6,317 nt of DNA from NCBI GenBank assembly GCA_964552325.1, contig CAZKHA010000196.1, positions 1 through 6,317 of the forward strand, written 5' to 3'. Below the pieces are notes generated by a model. The model saw only the letters and a program-made list of their open reading frames with translations. It ran no database searches and was not told the origin of the DNA. Position 1 is the first letter of the stretch; each line of letters begins with the position of its first letter. The translations under genes were made by a program, and so were the position numbers. Below, one piece after another: positions 1-6,049 of the stretch. The DNA comes from CAZKCK01 sp964552325 (GTDB lineage: Bacteria; Bacteroidota; Bacteroidia; Bacteroidales; TTA-H9).

Positions 1-2
1 GG

Positions 3-295
3 GAGCCAAATGACAATGAAAGCAAAACAAGCCAAACACCTAGGTTTGTAACTGCTTATTTGTTTGGATTAATTGCAAAGGGTAATGAATGACCTGAACG
101 TGATATAGATATTCCATTGACTATAGATAACCTAAAAGATTCAGAAAAATTTGATATTCAGGTTCAATATTGCCTTTAGCCGCTAAATTTGATTCACGAA
201 TTGAATCCCACCCCTTATAGGATCAAGATTTTGTTTCGGATAATCCGTTTGTTAACGAAATAATGAAAAGTGGAATTGAGATTAAAAACAACTAA
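3..295 (+). pseudogene. Decayed MNT-type nucleotidyltransferase gene
   Basis: A broken remnant of a small minimal nucleotidyltransferase (the MntA/HepT-partner type of the polymerase-beta superfamily). The reading begins with AYLFG at 54-68 and continues AKGNE, a TGA stop at 90-92, then PERDIDIPL. The family active-site pattern is GS-x10-DxD. Here the glycine (66-68), the x10 spacing and both aspartates (102-104, 108-110) are in register, but the serine reads as leucine (TTA, one base from TCA) and the stop lies inside the x10 stretch. The reading continues to FDIQVQYCL, then needs a -1 shift near 174-178, as if one T was lost from a T run. It resumes with LAAKFDSRIESHPL, meets TAG at 218-220, and ends DNPFVNEIMKSGIEIKNN before TAA at 293-295, a typical tail for the family. 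The frame before about 45 is unclear, and the start may lie at or outside the window edge. Family members often pair with a HepT RNase toxin, but none is visible here. Recognition is from memory of family motifs. Confidence 0.72.
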
Positions 296-312
296 CTCAC
301 TCCAACCCACAA

Positions 313-337
313 AGGCTTAAGTGGTATTTAAAAGCCT
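313..337 (-). terminator. Weak hairpin downstream of the 401-1858 gene
   Basis: AGGCTTAA at 313-320 pairs with TTAA (328-331) and GCCT (334-337) around a seven-base loop, with a two-base bulge. It lies about 63 bases past the stop codon of the minus-strand propeller gene, where a terminator would be expected. On the minus strand it is followed by only a short T run (TTTG), so it is at best a weak intrinsic terminator. The call rests on position and partial pairing only. Confidence 0.25.
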
Positions 338-400
338 GCGGATCAAATCAATTAAATTCCTTACTTACAATAGCGCGAAAATTAGCCCGCAATTCGTTCC

Positions 401-1858
401 CTACTCAATATCAAACGTATATCTGAATTTTACCCGTTGATCCTTGGGCATCTTTACATCAAAACGCATTTGCCGTACGTAATCCTTCAGCAGGTTTTGC
501 GAACGGATATCGGTTTTTTCGTCGCTTTGGGTAAATACGGTGGCAACCTCCCCTTTTTTGTGTAAGGTAATATCAAAAATAAACAGCCCATGAATATTGC
601 TTTTAGCAATAAACTCAGCTAGCTTGCCTGTTTTTAACTCGCGGTTAAGCGTGCTTACGGCGGTATCAGAAACCGCATCGGGTGTGGTAGGCTCGGTATA
701 AAGCAGGTATTCGGGCAGTTTTTTGTAATCCCATTCTATCACTTTGTTGCCATTTGAAAGGTAAACCAGGCTTGTGTCGGTACGCAAAGCAAAGCAGGGC
801 GAGTAGAGGTTGGGGTTGAAGAGCTTGCCTTGGTAACCAAACATACCTTGACGGCTGTCCATGTTGTTATAGTCGTATATAAGTACCCGCTTTTTAAAGC
901 CAAAAGCCCCGGGGTCGTCCACAAAGCCAAACAACTTCTGGTCGTGTGAAACGCTAAAATCCAAAAACGCATCGTTGCTATAATGGAAAAAGCTGCGGTC
1001 TATTTCACCAGAGGGTGAGTTGATGCGCCCCATGCCAAACTGAGCTAGTTGTTTGGTTCCGCCCTCCTTGCCTTTGGAGCGTACGGCATAAATCACCTGA
1101 CTGTCGTCGGGTGCAAATTCCATGTAAATCACAATATCAACCTCATCGGAACTAGTGGCTATGCGTTGGCCTGTAGCCACATCATAAAATGCTACCAGTC
1201 GTTTGGATTTCTTGGCATTTTTAAGTTCTCCCCTGTTGCCGCCAACCGATTCAAGCTGTTTAAATTCCTTCTTCTCGGGGTCGTAGCTTGCGGCAATGGT
1301 TTTGCCATCGTTGCTTATGGCAAGTACTTCAACATCGTCCACTTCTATTTTATGGAGTTTTTCGCCTGTAAGGAAATCGTAGAATCGTATTTTATCCCCT
1401 TCGGTAACGGCTACTTGGGTAGTTCCATTTACAAAGCTTGCCGATAACACACCATCGCGGCTAAACACCACATTGCCTGTGGCCGATTCTAAAACGATGC
1501 ATTTACGCGGTTTTACTTTTATGAGCGTCCAGAACGAAGTCCACTGAACGGTTTCTACCATTAATACATACTTGCCATCGGCCGAAAAAACGGGTTTTGC
1601 ACCAAACTTAAAGCCGCTTATCGAAAGGTTTTTCCATATAAGTTTATCGGTTCCGGGTGTTTGTACATCAAGCATAAACAATCGCCCGCCCCAACCCGAT
1701 ACCAAAAGCTCTTTCTGATCGGGCGATAACGACATACCAAAAATAGGGTAATGGTTATCGGGAACATTAAACATCCGGTATTTGTCGGAATTATATACCT
1801 GTGCTACCAATGACAAGCAGCTTAGGGTCAAAGCGAAAAACAATGAGTACTTCTTCAT
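401..1858 (-). CDS. Exported WD40-like beta-propeller protein with TonB-C-like C-terminal domain
   Basis: A 485-residue protein of unknown specific function. Residues 1-19 form a signal peptide (MKK, hydrophobic core 5-19) with a likely cut after Ala19 that leaves Gln20, so it should work in the periplasm or beyond. Residues 40-380 carry propeller-type repeats. Blade signatures of the form (S/A)xDxK are SLSPDQKE (43-50), FSADGKY (91-97), ISNDGKT (181-187), FAPDDSQ (248-254) and VSHDQKL (303-309), interleaved with strands such as RLFMLDVQ (59-66), IRFYDFLTGE (157-166) and LVAFYDVATGQ (221-231). A lysine-rich loop (197-219) interrupts one blade. Residues 405-485 are different: strand, helix (QNLLKDYVRQMRF, 454-466) and final strand (VKFRYTFDIE), resembling a TonB C-terminal domain. 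That assignment is inferred. The start is the ATG at 1858; a TTG just before it is a less likely start. A weaker reading is a lipoprotein at Cys14, but the preceding TLS is a poor lipobox. No catalytic residues are evident, so a scaffold or binding role is most likely. Confidence 0.88.
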   Translation of the reverse strand: MKKYSLFFALTLSCLSLVAQVYNSDKYRMFNVPDNHYPIFGMSLSPDQKELLVSGWGGRLFMLDVQTPGTDKLIWKNLSISGFKFGAKPVFSADGKYVLMVETVQWTSFWTLIKVKPRKCIVLESATGNVVFSRDGVLSASFVNGTTQVAVTEGDKIRFYDFLTGEKLHKIEVDDVEVLAISNDGKTIAASYDPEKKEFKQLESVGGNRGELKNAKKSKRLVAFYDVATGQRIATSSDEVDIVIYMEFAPDDSQVIYAVRSKGKEGGTKQLAQFGMGRINSPSGEIDRSFFHYSNDAFLDFSVSHDQKLFGFVDDPGAFGFKKRVLIYDYNNMDSRQGMFGYQGKLFNPNLYSPCFALRTDTSLVYLSNGNKVIEWDYKKLPEYLLYTEPTTPDAVSDTAVSTLNRELKTGKLAEFIAKSNIHGLFIFDITLHKKGEVATVFTQSDEKTDIRSQNLLKDYVRQMRFDVKMPKDQRVKFRYTFDIE

Positions 1859-1889
1859 CAATTGAACATTTTATTGAGTTGGATAAACG

Positions 1890-1918
1890 CCGAGTTATTT
1901 TATGATTAATGTGTCAAA
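1890..1918 (-). promoter_or_regulatory. Weak candidate promoter of the 401-1858 gene
   Basis: On the minus strand TTTG (1918-1915) is followed after 17 bases by TAACTCGG (1897-1890), which matches only TA, one T and the final G of the Bacteroidota -7 element TAnnTTTG. The first element also reads TTGACA, a perfect sigma70 -35 hexamer, but no good -10 lies at 16-18 bases. The placement, between the terminator and the ATG at 1858, is right. The sequence match is poor. Confidence 0.22.
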
Positions 1919-1920
1919 TG

Positions 1921-1967
1921 CTTGAAAAAAGGCCTGAGGAAATATCCAAAGGCCTTTTTTTTTCAAG
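1921..1967 (-). terminator. Strong symmetrical rho-independent terminator
   Basis: CTTGAAAAAAGGCCT (1921-1935) is complementary to AGGCC-T9-CAAG (1950-1967), apart from three extra T residues, around a 14-base loop. On the minus strand the GGCC-centred stem is followed by TTTTTT, so it can end transcripts of the PQQ-repeat gene whose stop is at 2197, about 230 bases upstream. On the plus strand the T run is nine long, so it can also block transcription in that direction. It separates the two propeller genes into different transcription units. Confidence 0.8.
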
Positions 1968-2044
1968 GGTTTGTATGGAATATTGGTAGGTTTCTTATGC
2001 ATGCTGAACTAGGATGCAAAACAGCCAAACATATCACACTTCTG

Positions 2045-2094
2045 GCTTCGGCAGGCTCAGCCTCCACAGTACGTAAGCTCAGGGCATCGCATTT
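2045..2094. repeat. Dispersed TTCGGCAGGCTCAG-type repeat, double copy
   Basis: GCTTCGGCAGGCTCAG begins at 2045 and is followed at 2075-2094 by a second unit containing AAGCTCA-ggg-CATCGCATTT. That second unit matches 6281-6300 at 17 of 20 positions. The first unit is a variant of the widespread CTTCGACAGGCTCAG intergenic repeat, whose reverse reading gives the spurious peptides of the PEPVEG type often seen in automatic annotation. Whether it is mobile or structural is unknown. Confidence 0.6.
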
Positions 2095-2161
2095 GCGCAG
2101 CTGCATATTTTCATTCTGAAGTTTCGGAACTGCCGTTATGCGCCAGCATCTGCACATCTGC

Positions 2162-2184
2162 ACCCTTCGGTAGGCTCAGGGCAG
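2162..2184. repeat. Dispersed TTCGGTAGGCTCAG-type repeat, single copy
   Basis: CCTTCGGTAGGCTCAGGGCAGG is another variant of the unit at 2045-2060, with one base different in the TTCGG(C/T)AGGCTCAG core. It lies just past the stop codon of the PQQ-repeat gene, so that gene's transcript would carry it in its 3' untranslated part. Read on the minus strand it would encode PEPTEG. Confidence 0.6.
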
Positions 2185-2196
2185 GCCATCCTCTCA

Positions 2197-3873
2197 TTAG
2201 TAAGGTTTTGTTTCAGCCCGTGTAATATTTTTCTTCTCGAGAATATAAAGGTATTCGCCATCAAGGGTTTGAATGGTTCGTGCACCTTTGCGGCCATCGT
2301 AGTTGGTAAATTTGCCGTTATCGCAATCAATGGCAAATTGGTCGCCATTATCGTTGCCATAAAATGCCGTTTTGCCGAACACACCGTCAAAATCGCCACG
2401 CTTGGTGCGTACTGCCCAAATCTTGCTTCCATCCGATTTTTTATGGGCACTGATGCCTTTTTCACCAACAATCAACACCTGGTCATTGCCATAATCCATG
2501 ATACGCAAAGCATTGTTGATGTTGTCATCGCCCAGTGGCACTTCGTATTTTTCTTCGCCGGTTTTAATATCCATGGCATAAAGTGCCTTACCGCTGCATA
2601 CCACCACATTGTTATCGCTAGGGAATAGGTTGGTAACACCTTTCGAGAAACGTTCTGAACGCCAAGCCTGTGTGCCATCTGAATCGTTAAAGGCCATTAC
2701 CCCGTAAGGTTTATAGTTTTGGTAAAAAATATGGTTCGTATAATAGATAATGGTCATTTGACCAGCCTGTACCTTGTTTTCGCAAACAGCTTGTACTTCG
2801 GCCGCACCACCAACTTGTAACACGATTTTATCACCCACTTTGTACATATTAGGAGCAATGGTAAGTTGTTTTAACTCGGGCGATGACCAGATTAATTTGC
2901 CAGAGTTGAGGTCATACTTTTTAACAAACTGATGGCGTTTGTCTTGCATATCGAAAATGTAAAGGTCGTTTCCGTCAATAATTGGATCGGCAATCGCATT
3001 GTACACGGTTGAACGAACAATTTTGCGACCAGCATAGCCTGATGGAATTCCACTGCGGATGGCTTCCATGGCGCTTTGGTCGTAGGCCAATGTGAAAAGT
3101 TTTTCGCCATTGCTGTATTTGTAGATCTGGAGACCATTAAGGGCCAAGAAGATGCGTTCGCCAATGATATTCATTTTCAAGACCGGATCGCGTGTAACCA
3201 CCTTCTTTTCAACTATGCCGCGGTAATCGGTTTCCCAAATTATATCGCCATTAGTCATGTTGATGAGTACTAATTGGTTTTTAAAACCCGTAAACAAGGC
3301 AGCAAGGTTGGTAGGCTTGTAGTTGAGCATTAAGAGGTATTTGTTGGCAGCATCGTAAACGTATGCTCCAACCACTCCTTTAAACTTAGCTGTTGACCAT
3401 AATTCTTCGCCAGTTTTGGTCTTAATCATGGTAAGGGCTTCTTTGGTTGAAACGGCAAAAGCATCCATCTCGCTAATATACACCACGTTGTCGCCCGAAA
3501 TATTCTGGTATTTTTGGGTAGCCCAAAGTTCTTTGCCCGTTAGCACATCAATAACCGAAATTTGGTCCTTTCCCATTTTGCGTTCAAAAAGGAATACAAC
3601 ACCGGCATCCCACATGGGAATAATTTCGTCAACACTGCGCAAACGTGCCGAAATTTCCTTGAATTTAGCATTCCATTTAATCTCGCCTTTGGTGGCTTCG
3701 AGCAGCGAGATCTGCTTTTCGTCGCCAATAAGCAACAAGTTGCGTTCCTCGGCTAGTTCAAAAACTTTGTCGCCTTCGTGTGGCAGTTTGAACGAATAGG
3801 TTTCTTTCATGTCCTGCGACCAGGCCATAACTGCTACAAACCAGAGCAGCGATAATGCAAGTAAGCGTTTCAT
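2197..3873 (-). CDS. Exported PQQ-repeat (BamB-like) beta-propeller protein
   Basis: A 558-residue protein. Residues 1-19 are a signal peptide (MKR, hydrophobic 4-17) with a good cut at AWS|Q, leaving Gln20. The rest is built from PQQ-type propeller blades with the signature AxDxxTGxxxW: SLLEATKGEIKW (56-67), VIDVLTGKELW (107-117), MIKTKTGEELW (149-159), LINMTNGDIIW (203-213), KYDLNSGKLIW (319-329), AFNDSDGTQAW (394-404) and AHKKSDGSKIW (476-486). Weaker copies lie at 250-260, 433-443 and 514-524. This fold occurs in BamB, the outer-membrane assembly lipoprotein, and in quinoprotein dehydrogenases. There is no lipobox and no dehydrogenase catalytic set that I can see, and the chain is longer than BamB (about 390 residues), so BamB itself is not claimed. 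A structural or protein-binding role in the periplasm is most likely. The ATG at 3873 begins the signal peptide directly and no clear Shine-Dalgarno precedes it. Confidence 0.9.
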   Translation of the reverse strand: MKRLLALSLLWFVAVMAWSQDMKETYSFKLPHEGDKVFELAEERNLLLIGDEKQISLLEATKGEIKWNAKFKEISARLRSVDEIIPMWDAGVVFLFERKMGKDQISVIDVLTGKELWATQKYQNISGDNVVYISEMDAFAVSTKEALTMIKTKTGEELWSTAKFKGVVGAYVYDAANKYLLMLNYKPTNLAALFTGFKNQLVLINMTNGDIIWETDYRGIVEKKVVTRDPVLKMNIIGERIFLALNGLQIYKYSNGEKLFTLAYDQSAMEAIRSGIPSGYAGRKIVRSTVYNAIADPIIDGNDLYIFDMQDKRHQFVKKYDLNSGKLIWSSPELKQLTIAPNMYKVGDKIVLQVGGAAEVQAVCENKVQAGQMTIIYYTNHIFYQNYKPYGVMAFNDSDGTQAWRSERFSKGVTNLFPSDNNVVVCSGKALYAMDIKTGEEKYEVPLGDDNINNALRIMDYGNDQVLIVGEKGISAHKKSDGSKIWAVRTKRGDFDGVFGKTAFYGNDNGDQFAIDCDNGKFTNYDGRKGARTIQTLDGEYLYILEKKNITRAETKPY

Positions 3874-3896
3874 TTGTTTAAAGTTTTAGTTCATGT

Positions 3897-3904
3897 TAAA
3901 CTTA
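3897..3904 (-). promoter_or_regulatory. Weak candidate -7 element of the PQQ-repeat gene
   Basis: TAAGTTTA on the minus strand matches TAnnTTTG at all conserved positions but the last, 23 bases before the ATG at 3873. No TTTG or TTG lies at the expected distance upstream, so support is limited. Confidence 0.2.
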
Positions 3905-3954
3905 AGTTTCCTTTTATTCTTTCTTAGGAATACTTGGGCATTAGGTAACTACCA

Positions 3955-4025
3955 GCCAAGCATGCCGTTTTTAGACAAATCAACAAACCTCGAGTTTCCG
4001 TGTAATGTTCATGCTTGGCCAAGCA
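3955..4025. promoter_or_regulatory. Inverted-repeat cluster between divergent genes
   Basis: GCCAAGCATG (3955-3964) is perfectly complementary to CATGCTTGGC (4010-4019), with 45 bases between. The second arm overlaps a perfect 14-base palindrome, TGCTTGGCCAAGCA (4012-4025). The unit GCCAAGCA therefore occurs three times in about 70 bases. It lies upstream of both the minus-strand PQQ gene and the plus-strand epimerase gene, about 33 bases before the epimerase -33 box. It could be an operator or a structural repeat. No known regulator is assigned. Confidence 0.45.
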
Positions 4026-4055
4026 AAGTCCTTAAATTAACAATTTGATAACCTT

Positions 4056-4071
4056 GCTTTGCTGGCAAAGC
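4056..4071 (+). repeat. Small hairpin over the epimerase -33 box
   Basis: GCTTTG (4056-4061) and CAAAGC (4066-4071) form a six-base inverted repeat around CTGG. The left arm contains the TTTG of the -33 element, so a protein bound here would cover the promoter. This may be chance in A/T-rich DNA. Confidence 0.35.
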
Positions 4072-4089
4072 TTTACTTTTATACCTTTG
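4058..4089 (+). promoter_or_regulatory. Bacteroidota-type promoter of rfbC
   Basis: TTTG (4058-4061), a 20-base spacer and TACCTTTG (4082-4089) match the Bacteroidota consensus TTTG / TAnnTTTG at every conserved position. The start codon follows 18 bases after the -7 element, so the 5' untranslated leader is very short, which is inferred rather than measured. It supports choosing the ATG at 4108 over the TTG at 4102. Confidence 0.82.
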
Positions 4090-4107
4090 GGCTATTAAAA
4101 CTTGATT

Positions 4108-4656
4108 ATGGAAATTATTACGACCAAGATCTCTGGCTTGCTCATTATCAAGCCACAAGTATTTGAAGATTCACGGGGTTACTTCTTTGAATCCTATAAT
4201 CGCGACAAATTTGCGGCTGCGGGTGTACCCGTTGATTTTGTGCAAGATAATGAGTCGAAATCTCAAAAAGGTGTGCTGCGTGGTCTGCATTTCCAAAAGC
4301 CCCCTTTTGCACAGGGCAAACTGGTGCGCGTTATGAAAGGCGCTGTTTTAGATGTGGCCGTTGACCTTCGCATGGGTTCCCCAACCTATGGCCAATGGGA
4401 CTCAATAGTCTTAACAGAGTCGAATAAGTTTATGTACTGGATACCGGCAGGCATGGCCCACGGTTTTTTGACGTTAGAAGACAACACCGTGTTTTTTTAC
4501 AAGTGTACCAATCTGTACAACAAAGACTCAGAAGGCGCGCTGCTATGGTGCGACCCCCAGCTTAATATCAATTGGGATTGCCAAAACCCACTGCTTTCGG
4601 GCAAAGACCAGGAGGCTCCTTTGTTTAAAGATTTCCAATCGCTTTTTACCTTTTAA
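4108..4656 (+). CDS. rfbC: dTDP-4-dehydrorhamnose 3,5-epimerase
   Basis: A 182-residue cytosolic enzyme, full length for the family. It epimerises dTDP-4-keto-6-deoxyglucose at C3 and C5 to give dTDP-4-keto-rhamnose, the third step of dTDP-L-rhamnose synthesis for surface polysaccharide or glycan. The sequence follows the family closely: VFEDSRGYFFESYN (18-31), QDNESKSQKGVLRGLHFQ (46-63), the central cupin strands GKLVRVMKGAVLDVAVDLR (70-88), IPAGMAHGF (112-120) and FFYKCTNLYNKDSEG (129-143). Expected active-site residues are present: Arg58, His61 (general base), His118, Tyr131 (general acid) and Asp167 in SGKD, the partner of the histidine. The ATG at 4108 gives the family's usual N terminus MEII. 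The usual partners rfbA, rfbB and rfbD are not beside it. The next gene, 67 bases on, is unrelated and has its own promoter. Confidence 0.96.
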   Translation: MEIITTKISGLLIIKPQVFEDSRGYFFESYNRDKFAAAGVPVDFVQDNESKSQKGVLRGLHFQKPPFAQGKLVRVMKGAVLDVAVDLRMGSPTYGQWDSIVLTESNKFMYWIPAGMAHGFLTLEDNTVFFYKCTNLYNKDSEGALLWCDPQLNINWDCQNPLLSGKDQEAPLFKDFQSLFTF

Positions 4657-4674
4657 ATGGTTTTAGCGTAAGGC

Positions 4675-4705
4675 TTGGGTGCGGGGCCTAAAATGGCTAC
4701 CTTTG
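4675..4705 (+). promoter_or_regulatory. Bacteroidota-type promoter of the DEAD-box gene
   Basis: TTG (4675-4677), a 20-base spacer and TACCTTTG (4698-4705) reproduce the rfbC promoter, with the same -7 octamer and spacer length. The GTG at 4724 follows 18 bases later, again identical to rfbC. It lies entirely in the gap after the rfbC stop codon, so the helicase need not depend on read-through. Confidence 0.75.
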
Positions 4706-4723
4706 CCGCTCAATCCTGTTTAC

Positions 4724-6049
4724 GTGAATTTTACCGATTTTAACCTGAGCAAACCCTTGCTCAACGCACTTGCCGACCTCGAATTTGAGTTGGCAACCCC
4801 CGTTCAAGCACAATCCTTTCCAGTTATCATGTCGGGCAGCGATGTGGTGTGTGTAGCCCAAACGGGTACGGGCAAAACTCTCGCCTACTTACTCCCGCTC
4901 TTGCGTCAGCTTTCTTTTTCTGAACAACGCCAGCCTCGCATACTCATATTGGTACCAACCCGTGAGCTAGTGCTGCAAGTGGTTGATGAAATAAAAAAGC
5001 TTACAACATATATGAACCTTCGTTATGCTGGGGTTTATGGCGGGACCAACATTGCTACCCAAGGCCAACAAGTGTATGAAGGCCTCGATGTTTTGGTGGC
5101 CACACCCGGTAGGCTATACGACCTTACCCTAAACGGGGTTGTTCGGTTAAAATCCATACAAACCCTTGTAATTGATGAAGTTGACGAAATGCTCAACCTA
5201 GGGTTTAGGCCACAGCTGGTGAGCATTATGGAGACTCTACCTGCCAAACGGCAGAACCTGATGTTCTCGGCAACGTTAAGTGGCGATGTTGAACGTATGA
5301 TACAGGATTATTTTGTGACCTGCCAACAGATAGTGATAGCCGCTCACGGAACTCCCCTCGGTCAAATTGAGCAAAAGGCTTGGTTGGTGCCTAATTTTTA
5401 TACAAAAGTCAGCCTGCTCTCCATTATCCTCAGCCACGACCCTGAAATGAACAAGGTGCTGGTATTTGTGGCAACCAAAAAACTGGCCGATAGATTGTAT
5501 GAAAACCTCGCACCAAAATTGGGCGAACAATTGGGAGTGGTACACTCAAACAAATCGCAAAACCAGCGCATAAATACGTTAAAGGCATTTGATGCGGGCG
5601 AAATAAGGGTGTTGATAGCTACTGATTTGATGGCCCGCGGGCTCGACATCAGCAATGTATCGCATGTTGTAAACTTTGATATGCCCGATGTGCCGGGCGA
5701 TTACATTCATCGCATTGGCCGTACAGGTAGGGCTGGCAAAGACGGTATTGCCTTGGCTTTTGTAAACAAGGTGGAAGAAACCTACCTTAGGCAAGCCGAA
5801 GAATTGATGAAAATAAGCGTAGAGCGGTTGCCCATGCCGGCCGAAGTTGTTATATCATCAATATTTGCTGACGAAGAACGGCCTGTGCTTTTTGACAAGA
5901 ACTATATAAAGTCGAAACTACCTGTTACAGGTGGTGCTTTTCATGAAAAAAAGGATAAGAACAAAAAACAAAACCTAGGTGGCCCTGGCAAAAGAAACCC
6001 CGGAAAAACTAAAACAGCCAACAGGGGGCAGCAAAAACGGAAAAAGTAA
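4724..6049 (+). CDS. DEAD-box ATP-dependent RNA helicase (DEVD variant)
   Basis: A 441-residue RNA helicase that unwinds or remodels RNA with ATP, for example in ribosome assembly or RNA decay. Counting from the GTG at 4724, the N-terminal Q motif has Phe6 and TPVQ (25-28). Motif I is AQTGTGKT (45-52), Ia PTREL (78-82), GG 106-107, Ib TPGR (127-130), motif II DEVD (151-154), III SAT (182-184), IV VLVFVAT (245-251), V ATDLMARGLDI (299-309) and VI HRIGRTGRAG (329-338). Both RecA-like domains are complete. The tail from 408 is rich in Lys, Gly and Asn, as in RhlE-type proteins, and probably binds RNA. Motif II has Val in place of Ala, a known tolerated variant. The frame is open back to a GTG at 4679, but that lies upstream of the promoter -7 box, and family proteins begin near the NFTDFNL segment, so the GTG at 4724 is chosen. 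A subfamily such as RhlE cannot be fixed from sequence reading alone. Confidence 0.93.
   Translation: MNFTDFNLSKPLLNALADLEFELATPVQAQSFPVIMSGSDVVCVAQTGTGKTLAYLLPLLRQLSFSEQRQPRILILVPTRELVLQVVDEIKKLTTYMNLRYAGVYGGTNIATQGQQVYEGLDVLVATPGRLYDLTLNGVVRLKSIQTLVIDEVDEMLNLGFRPQLVSIMETLPAKRQNLMFSATLSGDVERMIQDYFVTCQQIVIAAHGTPLGQIEQKAWLVPNFYTKVSLLSIILSHDPEMNKVLVFVATKKLADRLYENLAPKLGEQLGVVHSNKSQNQRINTLKAFDAGEIRVLIATDLMARGLDISNVSHVVNFDMPDVPGDYIHRIGRTGRAGKDGIALAFVNKVEETYLRQAEELMKISVERLPMPAEVVISSIFADEERPVLFDKNYIKSKLPVTGGAFHEKKDKNKKQNLGGPGKRNPGKTKTANRGQQKRKK

Larger units (their letters stand above)
1862..2196. other. Gene-free gap between the two propeller genes
   Basis: About 335 bases without a credible gene. 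Short frames here are only 65-66 codons, overlap on both strands and lack family features. The gap holds a strong terminator at 1921-1967, dispersed repeat copies at 2045-2094 and 2162-2184, and a tandem CATCTGCA pair near 2148-2163. The 60 bases next to the downstream gene must contain its promoter if the terminator works. Small palindromes occur at 2053-2063 (AGGCTCAGCCT) and 2097-2104 (GCAGCTGC). Confidence 0.7.

Noticed and set aside
380..392. Partial inverted repeat near GCGCGAAAATTAGCCCGC as a terminator
   Set aside because: The stem has a mismatch, is only about five bases and is not followed by a T run on either strand.
2026..2033. TATGTTTG on the minus strand, a perfect -7 octamer upstream of the 401-1858 gene
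   Set aside because: No TTG or TTTG lies 17-23 bases further upstream, and the terminator at 1921-1967 would stop the transcript before the gene.
1922..2119. 65-codon plus-strand frame and overlapping minus-strand frame in the gap
   Set aside because: The plus frame runs through a terminator and dispersed repeats, has no family features, and overlaps a similar frame on the other strand.
2136..3164. Several minus- and plus-strand frames inside the PQQ gene
   Set aside because: They are out-of-frame shadows of a gene with clear repeats and a signal peptide.
4679..4723. N-terminal extension of the helicase from the upstream GTG
   Set aside because: The stretch contains the promoter -7 box TACCTTTG and lies before the expected transcript start. 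The residues it would encode do not resemble the family, whose proteins begin near NFTDFNL.
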